Below are positions 7,665-16,992 of a stretch of DNA of 64,000 nucleotides, in pieces (position 1 is the first letter of the stretch; every line of letters starts with the position of its first letter). A program made the position numbers and the translations under genes. Under the pieces are notes generated by a model. That model was given only the letters and a program-made list of their open reading frames with translations, was not told the origin of the DNA and searched no databases. The stretch comes from JALHST01 sp038316335 (GTDB lineage: Bacteria; Bacteroidota; Bacteroidia; Flavobacteriales; Flavobacteriaceae), in NCBI GenBank assembly GCA_038316335.1, contig JBBQAM010000012.1:1-64000 (forward strand), in the 5' to 3' direction.

Positions 7665-10064
7665 ATGAAAAAAATAATACTCTTCTTGGCCATTCTATCA
7701 CTATCGCAACTTGTCAATGCACAATTCTCGGAGAAAAGTAAGGATTTTAAGAAATATAACGGGCTCTTCAATTTTTTGTACGATGAAAAAAATGATAAGG
7801 TCTATTTAGAGGTTACTGATTTAAATAAGGAGTTTTTATATGTGTACTCCCTAAGCAGCGGCATTGGTAGCAATGATTTGGGATTAGATAGGGGACAGCT
7901 TGGAAATGAACAAGTCGTATATTTTAAAAAAGCAGGCGGAAAATTGTTATTAGTGCAGCCGAATCTTAAATTTAGGGCGCTTACCGACAACCTATTGGAG
8001 AAAAAATCAGTAGAACAGGCCTTTGCGAAATCAATTCTTGGCGGATTTAAGATCGAAGATGAAAAAGATGGCAAGTATACCATTGATATCACTGATTTTC
8101 TCATGCAGGATGCCCATGGGGTCGCCAAAAGATTAAAAGATGCGGATCAAGGCTCCTATACGCTTGATAAGGACAAAAGTGCCCTTGATCTTGAACGTAC
8201 AAAGGCTTTTCCGAAGAATATCGAGTTTGATGCGACACTAACATTCAAAGGAGAGCCCAAAGGTGGTTATGTTAGTTCGGTTACGCCGAATCCAAGTCTT
8301 ATTACAGTCTCTGAACATCATTCTTTCATCGAATTGCCCGACAACGGCTTTAAAAAACGAACTTATGATCCCCGTTCCGGCTCATATCCCTTTAGTTATT
8401 ACGATTATTCTACACCGGTGCAAGAACCTTTGATCAAACGATTCATAACGCGACATCGCTTACAAAAGAAAGATCCTAATGCCGCCGTGAGTGAGCCGAT
8501 AGCGCCAATCGTTTATTATCTTGATAATGGCACACCCGAACCAATACGTTCGGCACTGCTTGAAGGTGGAAAGTGGTGGAACCAGGCATTTGAAGCGATT
8601 GGATATAAAGATGCATTTCAGATAAAAATGTTACCTGATGATGCAGATCCCTTAGATGTTCGGTATAATGTGATACAATGGGTACACCGGTCGACCAGGG
8701 GGTGGAGTTATGGTAGTAGTATTACCGATCCAAGAACAGGGGAGATTATTAAAGGCCATGTAAGCTTAGGCAGTCTAAGGATTCGACAGGATTACTTGAT
8801 TGCACAAGCACTCATGGAAAAGCCTTTTGCCGAGCGGGATGATAATTATCAGCCTATGTTAGATTTGGCCTTGGCACGTATACGACAATTGTCTGCCCAT
8901 GAAATCGGACATACATTGGGTTTTGCACATAACTTTGCCGCTAGTACCAATGGCAGGGCCTCTGTGATGGATTACCCACATCCCCAAATTCGTATAACCA
9001 ACGGAAAAATTGATTTTTCGGCTGCCTATGATACCGGAATCGGAAGATGGGACAAAGTGATAGTAGCGTATTCCTATGAGGATTTCCCTGTCGGGACTAA
9101 CGAACGCAGTGCATTGAATGCAATTTTGAACAAGGCCCAGGAAGATGGGCTAAGATACATTTCCGACCAAGATGCACGGCCTGCTGGAAGCGCGCATGAA
9201 TTCGCACATTTATGGGACAATGGCGATGATATAAGTTCAGAACTTGAAGATGTACTTAAGGTTCGGGCGTTGGCCATTCAAAATTTTTCCATTGATAATA
9301 TACGTTCTAACGAACCAAATTCAGTGCTTGAGGATGTGTTTGCGCCGTTATACTTTTATCACAGATATCAGACCGAGGCTGTAACGAAGATCATCGGCGG
9401 ACTAAATTACTATTATGCCGTAAAGGGTGATGGGCAAGTGGCCGTTGAGGTAGTCGACAAAAAAATACAGGCAAATGCCTTGAAGACCTTGATGCGTACG
9501 TTGGATGCAGCCGAAATTGCCATCCCCAATAATAAATTGACGTTATTTCCCCCGAGGGCTTTGGGGTATGATAGTACGCGCGAATCATTTAATGGGAAGA
9601 CAGGTGTTTCCTTTGATGCCTTATCTGCACCTGAGACGGCGGCCGAAATGACATTGGGTTTTTTGATGAACCCGGAAAGGGCTTCACGCTTGATTCAACA
9701 GAAAGCACTTGATCCGAAGAATCTGGGCTTGGAAGAGCTGCTCGATGCCGTTATCGACAATACGATTAAAAAACAGCATAAGGACCCTTATTATACCGAG
9801 GTTCAAAACAACATCAATTTTAGGGTTTTATTCCACCTGATGGATCTTGCCGCACGTGATGATGTACAGCCCCAAGTCAATGCAATCGCCAACAAAAAAT
9901 TAAAGAACTTGACGATTGATATGGGGGCTTACTTGTCGGAAGCCAATCAAATGGAAATGTTGCGACGTATCGATAATTTTTATAAACATCCAGAACTGTT
10001 CAAGGTCATTCCAGCCCCTAAGATTCCTGATGGATCTCCGATTGGTATGGACTGCCTTGACTAA
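7665..10064 (+). CDS. Secreted zinc-dependent metalloprotease (DUF5117/DUF5118 type)
   Basis: 799 residues from ATG 7665. The protein starts MKKIILFLAILSLSQLVNA, a good signal peptide; a longer reading from TTG 7620 would add 15 residues in front of it and is rejected. The zinc site is HEIGHTLGFAHNF, an extended HExxHxxGxxH metzincin motif, and VMDYPHP after it supplies the Met-turn-like methionine. The N-terminal part (about 25-140) matches the DUF5118 start, the middle DUF5117, and the end the DUF4953-like metalloprotease part. Such proteins are common in Bacteroidota and are presumed periplasmic or secreted peptidases. It stands alone, divergent from the ATP-grasp operon. Confidence 0.88.
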   Translation: MKKIILFLAILSLSQLVNAQFSEKSKDFKKYNGLFNFLYDEKNDKVYLEVTDLNKEFLYVYSLSSGIGSNDLGLDRGQLGNEQVVYFKKAGGKLLLVQPNLKFRALTDNLLEKKSVEQAFAKSILGGFKIEDEKDGKYTIDITDFLMQDAHGVAKRLKDADQGSYTLDKDKSALDLERTKAFPKNIEFDATLTFKGEPKGGYVSSVTPNPSLITVSEHHSFIELPDNGFKKRTYDPRSGSYPFSYYDYSTPVQEPLIKRFITRHRLQKKDPNAAVSEPIAPIVYYLDNGTPEPIRSALLEGGKWWNQAFEAIGYKDAFQIKMLPDDADPLDVRYNVIQWVHRSTRGWSYGSSITDPRTGEIIKGHVSLGSLRIRQDYLIAQALMEKPFAERDDNYQPMLDLALARIRQLSAHEIGHTLGFAHNFAASTNGRASVMDYPHPQIRITNGKIDFSAAYDTGIGRWDKVIVAYSYEDFPVGTNERSALNAILNKAQEDGLRYISDQDARPAGSAHEFAHLWDNGDDISSELEDVLKVRALAIQNFSIDNIRSNEPNSVLEDVFAPLYFYHRYQTEAVTKIIGGLNYYYAVKGDGQVAVEVVDKKIQANALKTLMRTLDAAEIAIPNNKLTLFPPRALGYDSTRESFNGKTGVSFDALSAPETAAEMTLGFLMNPERASRLIQQKALDPKNLGLEELLDAVIDNTIKKQHKDPYYTEVQNNINFRVLFHLMDLAARDDVQPQVNAIANKKLKNLTIDMGAYLSEANQMEMLRRIDNFYKHPELFKVIPAPKIPDGSPIGMDCLD

Positions 10065-10255
10065 TGGTCCAAAAGTATTTTCTAAAAATGGAATCTTTTG
10101 AAACATGAAAATTTAGAAACGGTATTTACAAACCTTTAATCGGGACAGGAGGTACACTTCAAGCTGGCCAAAGGTCGATTTTATTTATAGCGACCCACAG
10201 AAAACTTGAATGCCTTACGATTATAGCAATCCGAACAGTTATAAAATCCATTAAA

Positions 10256-11278
10256 TTGAATATAAACTTAATAAGCGATACGGTAACAAGGCCAACCCCT
10301 GGCATGCTGAAAACGATGATGAATGCAGAAGTAGGTGACGACGTATTTAAGGCCGACCCAACCGTGAATGCCTTGGAAAAGAAAGTAGCCGAACTATTTG
10401 GTAGGGAAGCTTCCCTGTTTTTTCCCTCAGGGACTATGGCCAATCAAACGGCCATTAAATTGCACACCAATCCAGGGGATCAATTGATCTGCGATAAATA
10501 TGCACATGTATATAACTACGAAGGAGGAGGGGTTAGCTTTAATAGTGGTGTTTCATGCAAATTGGTCGATGGAAACCGGGGCATGATGACCGCCGAACAG
10601 GTTGAATCGGCAATAAACCCACCCGATTTTTATCATAGTCCGTTGACCTCGCTGGTCTGTATTGAAAATACTACGAATAAGGGAGGAGGCGCTTGTTGGG
10701 ATTTTGGAGCACTCGAACAAATCGGGGCTGTATGTAAAAAACATAATTTGGCATATCATCTTGATGGTGCCCGCCTTTGGAATGCCTTGATTGCAAAAAA
10801 TGAATCGCCCACGCAATATGGGGCCCTTTTCGATACGATTAGTGTGTGTTTGAGTAAAGGATTGGGCTGCCCGGTAGGATCTGTTCTTGTCGGGAGTAAG
10901 GTGATGATCGATAAAGCCTTACGCATTCGAAAGATATTGGGAGGTGGAATGCGGCAGGTCGGATATCTGGCCGCCGCAGGATGCTATGCATTGGATAATC
11001 ACGTGCAGCGACTTGTCGAGGACCATCAAAAAGCAAGGGAAATAGGTGTTGTTTTAGAAGGTCTTCCTTACATCCGCAAAGTGGAACCGATTGAAACGAA
11101 CATCATTATCTTTGAAATCGACGAAAATCTTCTGAGCGGGGATCAATTCGTGCAAAAACTCCGTGAAAATGATATTCACATAATTGGAATGGGGCAAGGA
11201 AAATTACGCATTGTCACCCATATGGATTATACGGATGCAATGCACGAATCATTTCTGAGCATCCTAAAGCGTCTTTAA
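10256..11278 (+). CDS. ltaE: Low-specificity L-threonine aldolase
   Basis: 340 residues. PLP enzyme splitting L-threonine or allo-threonine into glycine and acetaldehyde. The family N-terminus NLISDTVTRPTPGML is present, with VGDDVF, the PLP-facing HLDGARLWNA, and the Schiff-base lysine in CLSKGLGCPVGS. No ATG lies close enough upstream in frame; the start is read as TTG 10256 (giving MNINLISD), which matches the usual beginning of flavobacterial homologues. The 3' end overlaps the convergent DUF1508 gene by 15 nt. Confidence 0.9.
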   Translation: MNINLISDTVTRPTPGMLKTMMNAEVGDDVFKADPTVNALEKKVAELFGREASLFFPSGTMANQTAIKLHTNPGDQLICDKYAHVYNYEGGGVSFNSGVSCKLVDGNRGMMTAEQVESAINPPDFYHSPLTSLVCIENTTNKGGGACWDFGALEQIGAVCKKHNLAYHLDGARLWNALIAKNESPTQYGALFDTISVCLSKGLGCPVGSVLVGSKVMIDKALRIRKILGGGMRQVGYLAAAGCYALDNHVQRLVEDHQKAREIGVVLEGLPYIRKVEPIETNIIIFEIDENLLSGDQFVQKLRENDIHIIGMGQGKLRIVTHMDYTDAMHESFLSILKRL

Positions 11279-11596
11279 TTCACCAATGTCCGAAAGACGG
11301 CCAATTTCTTTTTTAAGATTTTTGATACCATTCTCCATGCCTGCCTCCGAATAATATAATTCACTGTGGCCGATTAGGTTTCCTTGGGCATCCTTTACTG
11401 AAAATAAAAAGCGCCCTTCGTGATTCGTTTTTCTCTCAAATATGTTTTGCGACTTTTTCAAGTCGGATAAATTTTTAACTGTGGATACTAACTCAAGCCT
11501 GTTACTAAAGGGAATACTGGTCAATAAGGTACTGCCACCTTCAGTCATCAGGGTGAAACGAAACGCATCCTTATTTTCCTTTTTCACATGTAACAT
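11264..11596 (-). CDS. DUF1508 (YegP-like) protein
   Basis: 110 residues from ATG 11596. Two related about 45-residue halves are seen, one starting FRFTLMTEGGSTLL and one starting GRFLFSVKDAQGNLIGHSELY, typical of tandem DUF1508 repeats. The family is small, cytosolic and of unknown function. An in-frame start further upstream (11668) would add 24 residues (MKYALDLFVSSLKF...) with no family match, so the shorter start is chosen. It converges on and overlaps the 3' end of ltaE by 15 nt. Confidence 0.75.
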   Translation of the reverse strand: MLHVKKENKDAFRFTLMTEGGSTLLTSIPFSNRLELVSTVKNLSDLKKSQNIFERKTNHEGRFLFSVKDAQGNLIGHSELYYSEAGMENGIKNLKKEIGRLSDIGELKTL

Positions 11597-11774
11597 ACCC
11601 GACGGAAATCTGTTTAAAAAGTACAAAAACTTTAATGAGCTTACAAATAGATCCAAGGCGTATTTCAATTCCTGCTAAAATCATACCTGCCTTTTCCAAA
11701 ATAAAAGACCGCCTGTTTTCCTTTCAAGTGCCTCGTTTATTAATGTTTTACAGGAAAACCACAAAAGCCATTGC

Positions 11775-12101
11775 TTATTTGAATAAAGAATCCATTCCCG
11801 GAATATTGGGCATTCCTTCCTTGGCGACCGCTGCAAGTTCGGCTTCATTCACGCGCGTTGCTTTTTCGATCGCTTTGTTGAGGGTCAGGATCAAATAGTC
11901 TTGCAACTGATCTTTATCAGCAAGCAAGGCTTCGTCGATCTTGATATCCTTTAAGACCCTGTTGCCAGAAATCTTTATTTTGAGCAAGCCATCGGAAGAA
12001 ATTTCTTCTACATGTACCGTATCTAATCTTTTTTTGGTCTCCTCGATTTTCTTTTGGGTCTCTTTAAGTTTGCCCATCATACCCATCATATCTCCTAACA
12101 T
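11775..12101 (-). CDS. YbaB/EbfC family nucleoid-associated protein
   Basis: 108 residues from ATG 12101 (MLGDMMGMMGKLKETQKKIEE). Family traits: a Met-rich N-terminus, an amphipathic helix KLKETQKKIEETKKRL, the central strand DGLLKIKISGNRVLKDIKID, and a C-terminal LPNIPGM-like end (MPNIPGMDSLF). These dimers bind DNA without strong sequence preference. In many bacteria the gene sits with dnaX and recR; here it stands alone, divergent from the oligopeptidase gene. An ATG 9 nt upstream is possible. Confidence 0.9.
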   Translation of the reverse strand: MLGDMMGMMGKLKETQKKIEETKKRLDTVHVEEISSDGLLKIKISGNRVLKDIKIDEALLADKDQLQDYLILTLNKAIEKATRVNEAELAAVAKEGMPNIPGMDSLFK

Positions 12102-12160
12102 AAAATACACTTTGAATTTTGTATCATCAAAATTACTAAATTGTTGCGAAACTTAAATTC

Positions 12161-14296
12161 ATGATGCCACTTCAAAAAAATAAAGCCATTCTTACATTAA
12201 GTATTATTTTTGCCGTTTCTTGCCAAAACCAAAAAAAGGATATGATCGAAATCGTTCCTCCTGTTGCTAAAAAAGTCTCTAAAGAACTAATACAGCACAA
12301 TGATAAAAGGATTGATAATTATTACTGGTTGAATGATAGGGAAAATCCTGAGGTAATTGCCTATCTCGAAAAGGAAGAAGTCTATTACAATTCCATGACA
12401 GCACATACGAAGGATTTTCAGGCAAAATTATTCGAGGAGATGAAAGGCCGCATTAAAGAGGATGACGCCTCGGTGCCATATAAGGAGAATGGGTATTGGT
12501 ATGTCACTCGATACGAAAAGGGCAAAGAGTACCCCATTTATGGCCGACATAAGGATACCATCGATGCCCCCGAGGAAATTCTCTTCAATTGCAATGAAAT
12601 GGCGGAAGGACACGAATATTTTAATTTGGGGGGCATCGCGATTAGTCCAGACAATAAATTGGCCGCCTTTGGGGTCGATACCGTTTCGAGGCGACAATAT
12701 GTACTTCAGGTAAAAGACCTGGAGACCGGGGAAGTCCTGAACGACAAAATTGAGAATACAACGGGCGGTGCAGTTTGGGCCAACGACAATAAGACCCTAT
12801 TTTATAGCAAAAAAGATCCAGTAACGCTGAGATCCGATAAAATTTACAAACACACCCTAGGCGATAACGTATCGAATGATGATCTTGTATTTTACGAGGC
12901 CGATGAAACTTTTGGCACCTATGTATACAAATCAAAATCTGACAAATACATTATCATTGGATCTTACAGCACTTTGACTTCCGAATTTCAAATTTTAAAA
13001 GCAGATGAACCCAATAGCAAGTTTACGGTTTTTACGCCCAGAGTAAGAGGTCTCGAATATTCCATTTCTCATTATGGGGACTCGTTTTATATCTTGACCA
13101 ATAAGGACAACGCAACGAATTTTAAGCTGATGAAAGTAAATGAAAGCAATACGTCTTCGGATCGTTGGGAAGAGTTTATACCGCACAGGGAGGATGTATT
13201 GCTTGAAGATATTGATATTTTTAAGGAGTATTATGTGCTTTCGGAAAGGGAAAACGGACTCAATAAAATCAAAATTACGCGTTGGGACAATGCTGCGAGT
13301 TATTATCTGCCATTTGAGAGTGAAACCTATACGGCCCACGTTAGTTCGAATCCGGATTTTGATACCGATATTTTGCGATACTCCTATAACTCTTTCGTGA
13401 ATCCAGGCGCTGTTATTGACTTCAATATGCGCACCAAAGAGAAGACCCTTATGAAGGAGCAGGAGGTGTTGGGCGGGAAATTCAAAAAAGAGGATTATGT
13501 TGAAAAGCGCATTTGGGCGATTGCTAGGGACGGTGTAAAAATTCCGATTTCACTTGTGTTTCGAAAAGGCACCAAATTAGATGCCAACACCCCACTTTTA
13601 CAATATGCATATGGTTCATATGGAGCTACAATAGACCCCTATTTTTCCTCCATCCGTTTGAGCCTTTTGGATAGGGGGTTTGTATATGCGTTGGCCCACA
13701 TCAGAGGGGGTCAATATTTGGGTAGGCGTTGGTACGAGGATGGTAAATTGTTAAAAAAGAAAAACACCTTTACCGATTTTGTCGATTGTTCTAAATTTTT
13801 GATAGAAAACCAATATACAAGCCCAAAACATCTTTATGCCATGGGTGGTTCAGCCGGTGGTTTGTTAATGGGTGCCATAGTCAACATGGATCCGGAACTC
13901 TATCATGGGGTGATAGCCGCAGTACCATTTGTCGATGTGGTTACCACCATGCTCGACGAGGATATTCCACTTACCACCGGTGAATACGACGAATGGGGAA
14001 ATCCGAACGAAAAAGAATACTATGATTACATGAAATCATACTCGCCTTATGATAATGTTGAAGCCAAAAACTATCCCAATATGTTGGTCACTACCGGCCT
14101 TCATGATTCTCAAGTTCAATATTTTGAACCGGCGAAATGGGTGGCCAAACTGCGGGATATGAAGACCGACGAGCATATTTTATTGTTCGACATCAATATG
14201 GAAGCAGGTCATGGCGGGGCTTCCGGGCGTTTTGAATCCTTAAAGGAAGTAGCAAAAGAGTATGCATTTTTGATTGATTTGGAAGGAAAGATTTAG
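12161..14296 (+). CDS. S9 family peptidase, oligopeptidase B-like lipoprotein
   Basis: 711 residues. The N-terminal segment LTLSIIFAVSCQNQ looks like a lipoprotein signal with the acylated Cys in AVSC, so the enzyme is probably anchored facing the periplasm. A seven-bladed propeller (about 60-430) is followed by an alpha/beta hydrolase domain. Catalytic residues: Ser564 in MGGSAGGLLMG, Asp649 in TGLHDSQ, His684 in EAGHGGASGR. PYFSSIRLSLLDRGFVYALA and HIRGG are typical of protease II / prolyl oligopeptidase. Cleavage after basic residues is expected from the family, not shown. ATG 12164 is an equally possible start. Confidence 0.9.
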   Translation: MMPLQKNKAILTLSIIFAVSCQNQKKDMIEIVPPVAKKVSKELIQHNDKRIDNYYWLNDRENPEVIAYLEKEEVYYNSMTAHTKDFQAKLFEEMKGRIKEDDASVPYKENGYWYVTRYEKGKEYPIYGRHKDTIDAPEEILFNCNEMAEGHEYFNLGGIAISPDNKLAAFGVDTVSRRQYVLQVKDLETGEVLNDKIENTTGGAVWANDNKTLFYSKKDPVTLRSDKIYKHTLGDNVSNDDLVFYEADETFGTYVYKSKSDKYIIIGSYSTLTSEFQILKADEPNSKFTVFTPRVRGLEYSISHYGDSFYILTNKDNATNFKLMKVNESNTSSDRWEEFIPHREDVLLEDIDIFKEYYVLSERENGLNKIKITRWDNAASYYLPFESETYTAHVSSNPDFDTDILRYSYNSFVNPGAVIDFNMRTKEKTLMKEQEVLGGKFKKEDYVEKRIWAIARDGVKIPISLVFRKGTKLDANTPLLQYAYGSYGATIDPYFSSIRLSLLDRGFVYALAHIRGGQYLGRRWYEDGKLLKKKNTFTDFVDCSKFLIENQYTSPKHLYAMGGSAGGLLMGAIVNMDPELYHGVIAAVPFVDVVTTMLDEDIPLTTGEYDEWGNPNEKEYYDYMKSYSPYDNVEAKNYPNMLVTTGLHDSQVQYFEPAKWVAKLRDMKTDEHILLFDINMEAGHGGASGRFESLKEVAKEYAFLIDLEGKI

Positions 14297-14377
14297 TAAT
14301 TCGAAAAAAATCGTAATTTTGTCCAAGAATATTGCCATTTTTGCGTTAGTGCAATGTTCTTAACTTATACAGCCTTT

Positions 14378-15418
14378 ATGGAAAATAAGATTAACGCTTA
14401 CAATAATATCCTTGAACTCATAGGAAATACCCCCATCGTTAAACTTAATACTATTACCTCAAACCTACAGGGAAACTTTTACGCCAAAATGGAGGCTTTC
14501 AATCCGGGGCATTCTTCAAAGGATCGTGTAGCCGCTTATATTATCGAGGAAGCAGAACGTAAGGGAATTTTAACTCCGGGCAGCACGATTATAGAAACTA
14601 CCTCTGGGAACACCGGTTTCAGCATCGCCATGGTGAGCATTATAAAAGGGTATGATTGCATTTTGGCCGTGAGTTCAAAATCATCAAAGGACAAAATCGA
14701 TATGCTCCGTTCTATGGGTGCCAAAGTCTATGTTTGTCCCGCACATGTCAGTGCAGATGACCCTAGATCTTATTACCAAGTAGCCAAAAGACTTCACGAA
14801 GAAACAAGTGGGTCTATCTATATCAATCAGTATTTTAATGAATTGAATATTGATGCTCACTATAAGACCACAGGCCCTGAAATTTGGAAACAGACCAATG
14901 GTGCCATCACACATTTGGTGGCCTGCAGTGGTACAGGAGGAACAATTTCAGGAACGGCCCGTTATTTGAAGGAACAGAACCCGAATATCAAAGTAATCGG
15001 TGTAGATGCCTTTGGATCTGTGCTCAAGAAATACCACGAGACCCGTGAATTTGATGCGAAGGAAATCTATCCCTATCGTATCGAGGGGCTTGGAAAAAAT
15101 TTGATTCCCGCTGCGACTGATTTTGATGTTATCGATGAATTTATCAAAGTAACTGACGAAGAAAGCGCACATACCGCCAGGGAAATTGCCAAAACCGAAG
15201 GAATGTTCGTCGGATACACCAGTGGCGCGGTCATACAGGCGGTGAAGCAATTGGGCGCTAATGGTGTCTTCGATTCCAATAGCAATGTGGTGGTTATTTT
15301 CCCGGATCATGGCTCTCGCTATATGAGTAAAATCTATAGTGATAAATGGATGGAGGATCAAGGATTTTTTGATAGTAAGAATGTCGAGGAAATCCAAGAA
15401 ATACAATTCATAAAGTAA
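14378..15418 (+). CDS. PLP-dependent cysteine/cysteate synthase family protein
   Basis: 346 residues from ATG 14378 (MENKINAYNNILELIGNTP). A fold-type II PLP enzyme: Schiff-base Lys in FNPGHSSKDRVAAY, the substrate loop ETTSGNTG, the phosphate loop SGTGGTISG and the C-terminal YTSGAV. Sequence alone cannot separate cysteine synthase, cystathionine beta-synthase and cysteate synthase. The next gene is an SPT-like acyltransferase, the pairing expected for sulfonolipid synthesis, where a cysteine-synthase relative makes L-cysteate that is then condensed with a fatty acyl group. I therefore favour cysteate synthase by context, at moderate confidence. A -7 like TAATTTTG lies about 60 nt upstream. 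The longer start at 14354 adds eight unsupported residues. Confidence 0.85.
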   Translation: MENKINAYNNILELIGNTPIVKLNTITSNLQGNFYAKMEAFNPGHSSKDRVAAYIIEEAERKGILTPGSTIIETTSGNTGFSIAMVSIIKGYDCILAVSSKSSKDKIDMLRSMGAKVYVCPAHVSADDPRSYYQVAKRLHEETSGSIYINQYFNELNIDAHYKTTGPEIWKQTNGAITHLVACSGTGGTISGTARYLKEQNPNIKVIGVDAFGSVLKKYHETREFDAKEIYPYRIEGLGKNLIPAATDFDVIDEFIKVTDEESAHTAREIAKTEGMFVGYTSGAVIQAVKQLGANGVFDSNSNVVVIFPDHGSRYMSKIYSDKWMEDQGFFDSKNVEEIQEIQFIK

Positions 15419-15440
15419 TTATATTTGATTGCAAAACTAA

Positions 15441-15474
15441 AAAAAGCAAGGATTTTGAAATCCTTGCTTTTTTT
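15441..15474 (+). terminator. Rho-independent terminator after the cysteine/cysteate-synthase-like gene
   Basis: A 12-bp perfect stem (15444-15455 with 15458-15469, core GCAAGGATTT/AAATCCTTGC) flanked by an A-run before and a T-run to 15474. It ends 14378-15418, which implies the SPT-like gene has its own promoter (a -7 like TATTTTTG is at 15513-15520). Confidence 0.85.
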
Positions 15475-15645
15475 ATGGACCTAAAATATTATGAATGCTT
15501 GCCAAAAATCTATATTTTTGCGTCAATATTTTGTAAATATTCAATACGCCGTGCACAAAATCTGTTTTATTGAGTTCTGCACCGATAAGGTGTGTACGCA
15601 GCGATAGTTGAAAATTTATTTAGCACGAAATGCAACCCAGACCAC

Positions 15646-16905
15646 ATGAGAGATTTATTTGATAGGATTATCGAGAACAAAGGCCCACTTGGAAAATGGG
15701 CATCACAGGCAGAAGGCTATTTTGTCTTTCCAAAGTTGGAAGGCCCGATTTCGAACCGTATGAAATTCCAGGGAAAAGAAGTAATTACATGGAGTATCAA
15801 CGATTATCTTGGTCTAGCGAATCGTCCCGAAATTAGAAAAGTCGACGCGGAAGCTGCATTAGAGCATGGGGCGGCATATCCTATGGGCGCGCGAATGATG
15901 AGCGGACATACCGATTTTCATGAGCAATTGGAAAAAGAATTAGCCGCGTTTGTCAAGAAACAATCTGCATATTTGTTAAACTTTGGCTATCAAGGGATGG
16001 TTTCTGCCATCGATGCCTTGGTATCAAAAGATGATATCATCGTATATGATGTTGATTCGCATGCTTGCATCATTGATGGGGTACGATTGCATATGGGCAA
16101 ACGATTCACGTTCAAGCACAATGACATTGAAAGTTTGGAGAAAAACCTAGATCGAGCGACCAAAATGGCAGAACAGACCGGCGGTGGCATATTGGTCATT
16201 TCCGAAGGTGTTTTTGGTATGCGCGGAGAGCAAGGTAAACTTAAGGAAATCGTCGCCTTAAAACATAAATATAATTTCAGGTTATTCGTAGATGATGCAC
16301 ATGGTTTTGGAACCTTGGGAAAAACAGGTGCGGGAGCAGGTGAGGAGCAAGGCATACAAGACGATATTGATGTTTATTTCGCAACCTTTGCCAAATCTAT
16401 GGCTGGAATAGGAGCCTTCTTAGCCGCTGATAAGGAAATAATAGATTATTTAAAATACAATTTGCGCTCTCAGATGTTTGCGAAATCGCTGCCAATGATT
16501 TATGTCAAAGGCGCCCTAAAACGTTTGGATATGATGCGTACCATGCCGGAATTAAAGGCCAAGTTGTGGGAGAACGTGAATGCACTTCAAAACGGACTTA
16601 AAGAAAGGGGATTCGATATTGGAAGTACGTCGAGTTGTGTAACACCAGTCTATTTGAACGGAAGTATTCCAGAGGCTATGGCCTTGGTGAAAGACCTTCG
16701 TGAAAATTACGGAATATTCTGTTCTATAGTTGTTTATCCAGTAATACCTAAAGGATTAATATTACTTAGGATGATACCCACGGCGACCCATACCTTACAG
16801 GATATACACGAAACTTTGGAGGCTTTTTCAGCGATTCGTACCCGTTTGGAAAACGGAACCTATAAAAAGTTATCAGCAGCCGTTGCAGCTGCCATGGGGG
16901 AATAA
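15646..16905 (+). CDS. SPT-like alpha-oxoamine synthase (serine palmitoyltransferase / cysteate acyltransferase)
   Basis: 419 residues from ATG 15646 (MRDLFDRIIENKGPLGKW). Fold-type I PLP enzyme that condenses an amino acid with a fatty acyl thioester and loses CO2. Seen: NDYLGLANRP, GARMMSGHTDFHEQLE, the PLP pocket FVDDAHGFGTLGKTGAGAGE and the Lys in ATFAKSMAGIG. The insertion around PMGARMMSG and the C-terminal RTRLENGTYKKL resemble the Bacteroidota SPT group rather than BioF or Kbl. In Flavobacterium johnsoniae a close relative is reported to use cysteate and make capnine; with the neighbouring synthase, the same is likely here, but serine-using SPT is a real alternative. A GTG at 15592 would add 18 unsupported residues. 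Confidence 0.88.
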   Translation: MRDLFDRIIENKGPLGKWASQAEGYFVFPKLEGPISNRMKFQGKEVITWSINDYLGLANRPEIRKVDAEAALEHGAAYPMGARMMSGHTDFHEQLEKELAAFVKKQSAYLLNFGYQGMVSAIDALVSKDDIIVYDVDSHACIIDGVRLHMGKRFTFKHNDIESLEKNLDRATKMAEQTGGGILVISEGVFGMRGEQGKLKEIVALKHKYNFRLFVDDAHGFGTLGKTGAGAGEEQGIQDDIDVYFATFAKSMAGIGAFLAADKEIIDYLKYNLRSQMFAKSLPMIYVKGALKRLDMMRTMPELKAKLWENVNALQNGLKERGFDIGSTSSCVTPVYLNGSIPEAMALVKDLRENYGIFCSIVVYPVIPKGLILLRMIPTATHTLQDIHETLEAFSAIRTRLENGTYKKLSAAVAAAMGE

Positions 16906-16992
16906 CTTTAAAAATTCCACCCAGATAGTTATCGAGGCCAAATTCCAAATCCCGCTTCGATAGCTAACGTGGCTACTTGTAGGATTTGGATC

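Noticed and set aside
15592..15645. GTG start for the SPT-like gene
   Set aside because: The extra 18 residues match nothing in the family; MRDLFDRIIENKGPLG at ATG 15646 is the usual start.
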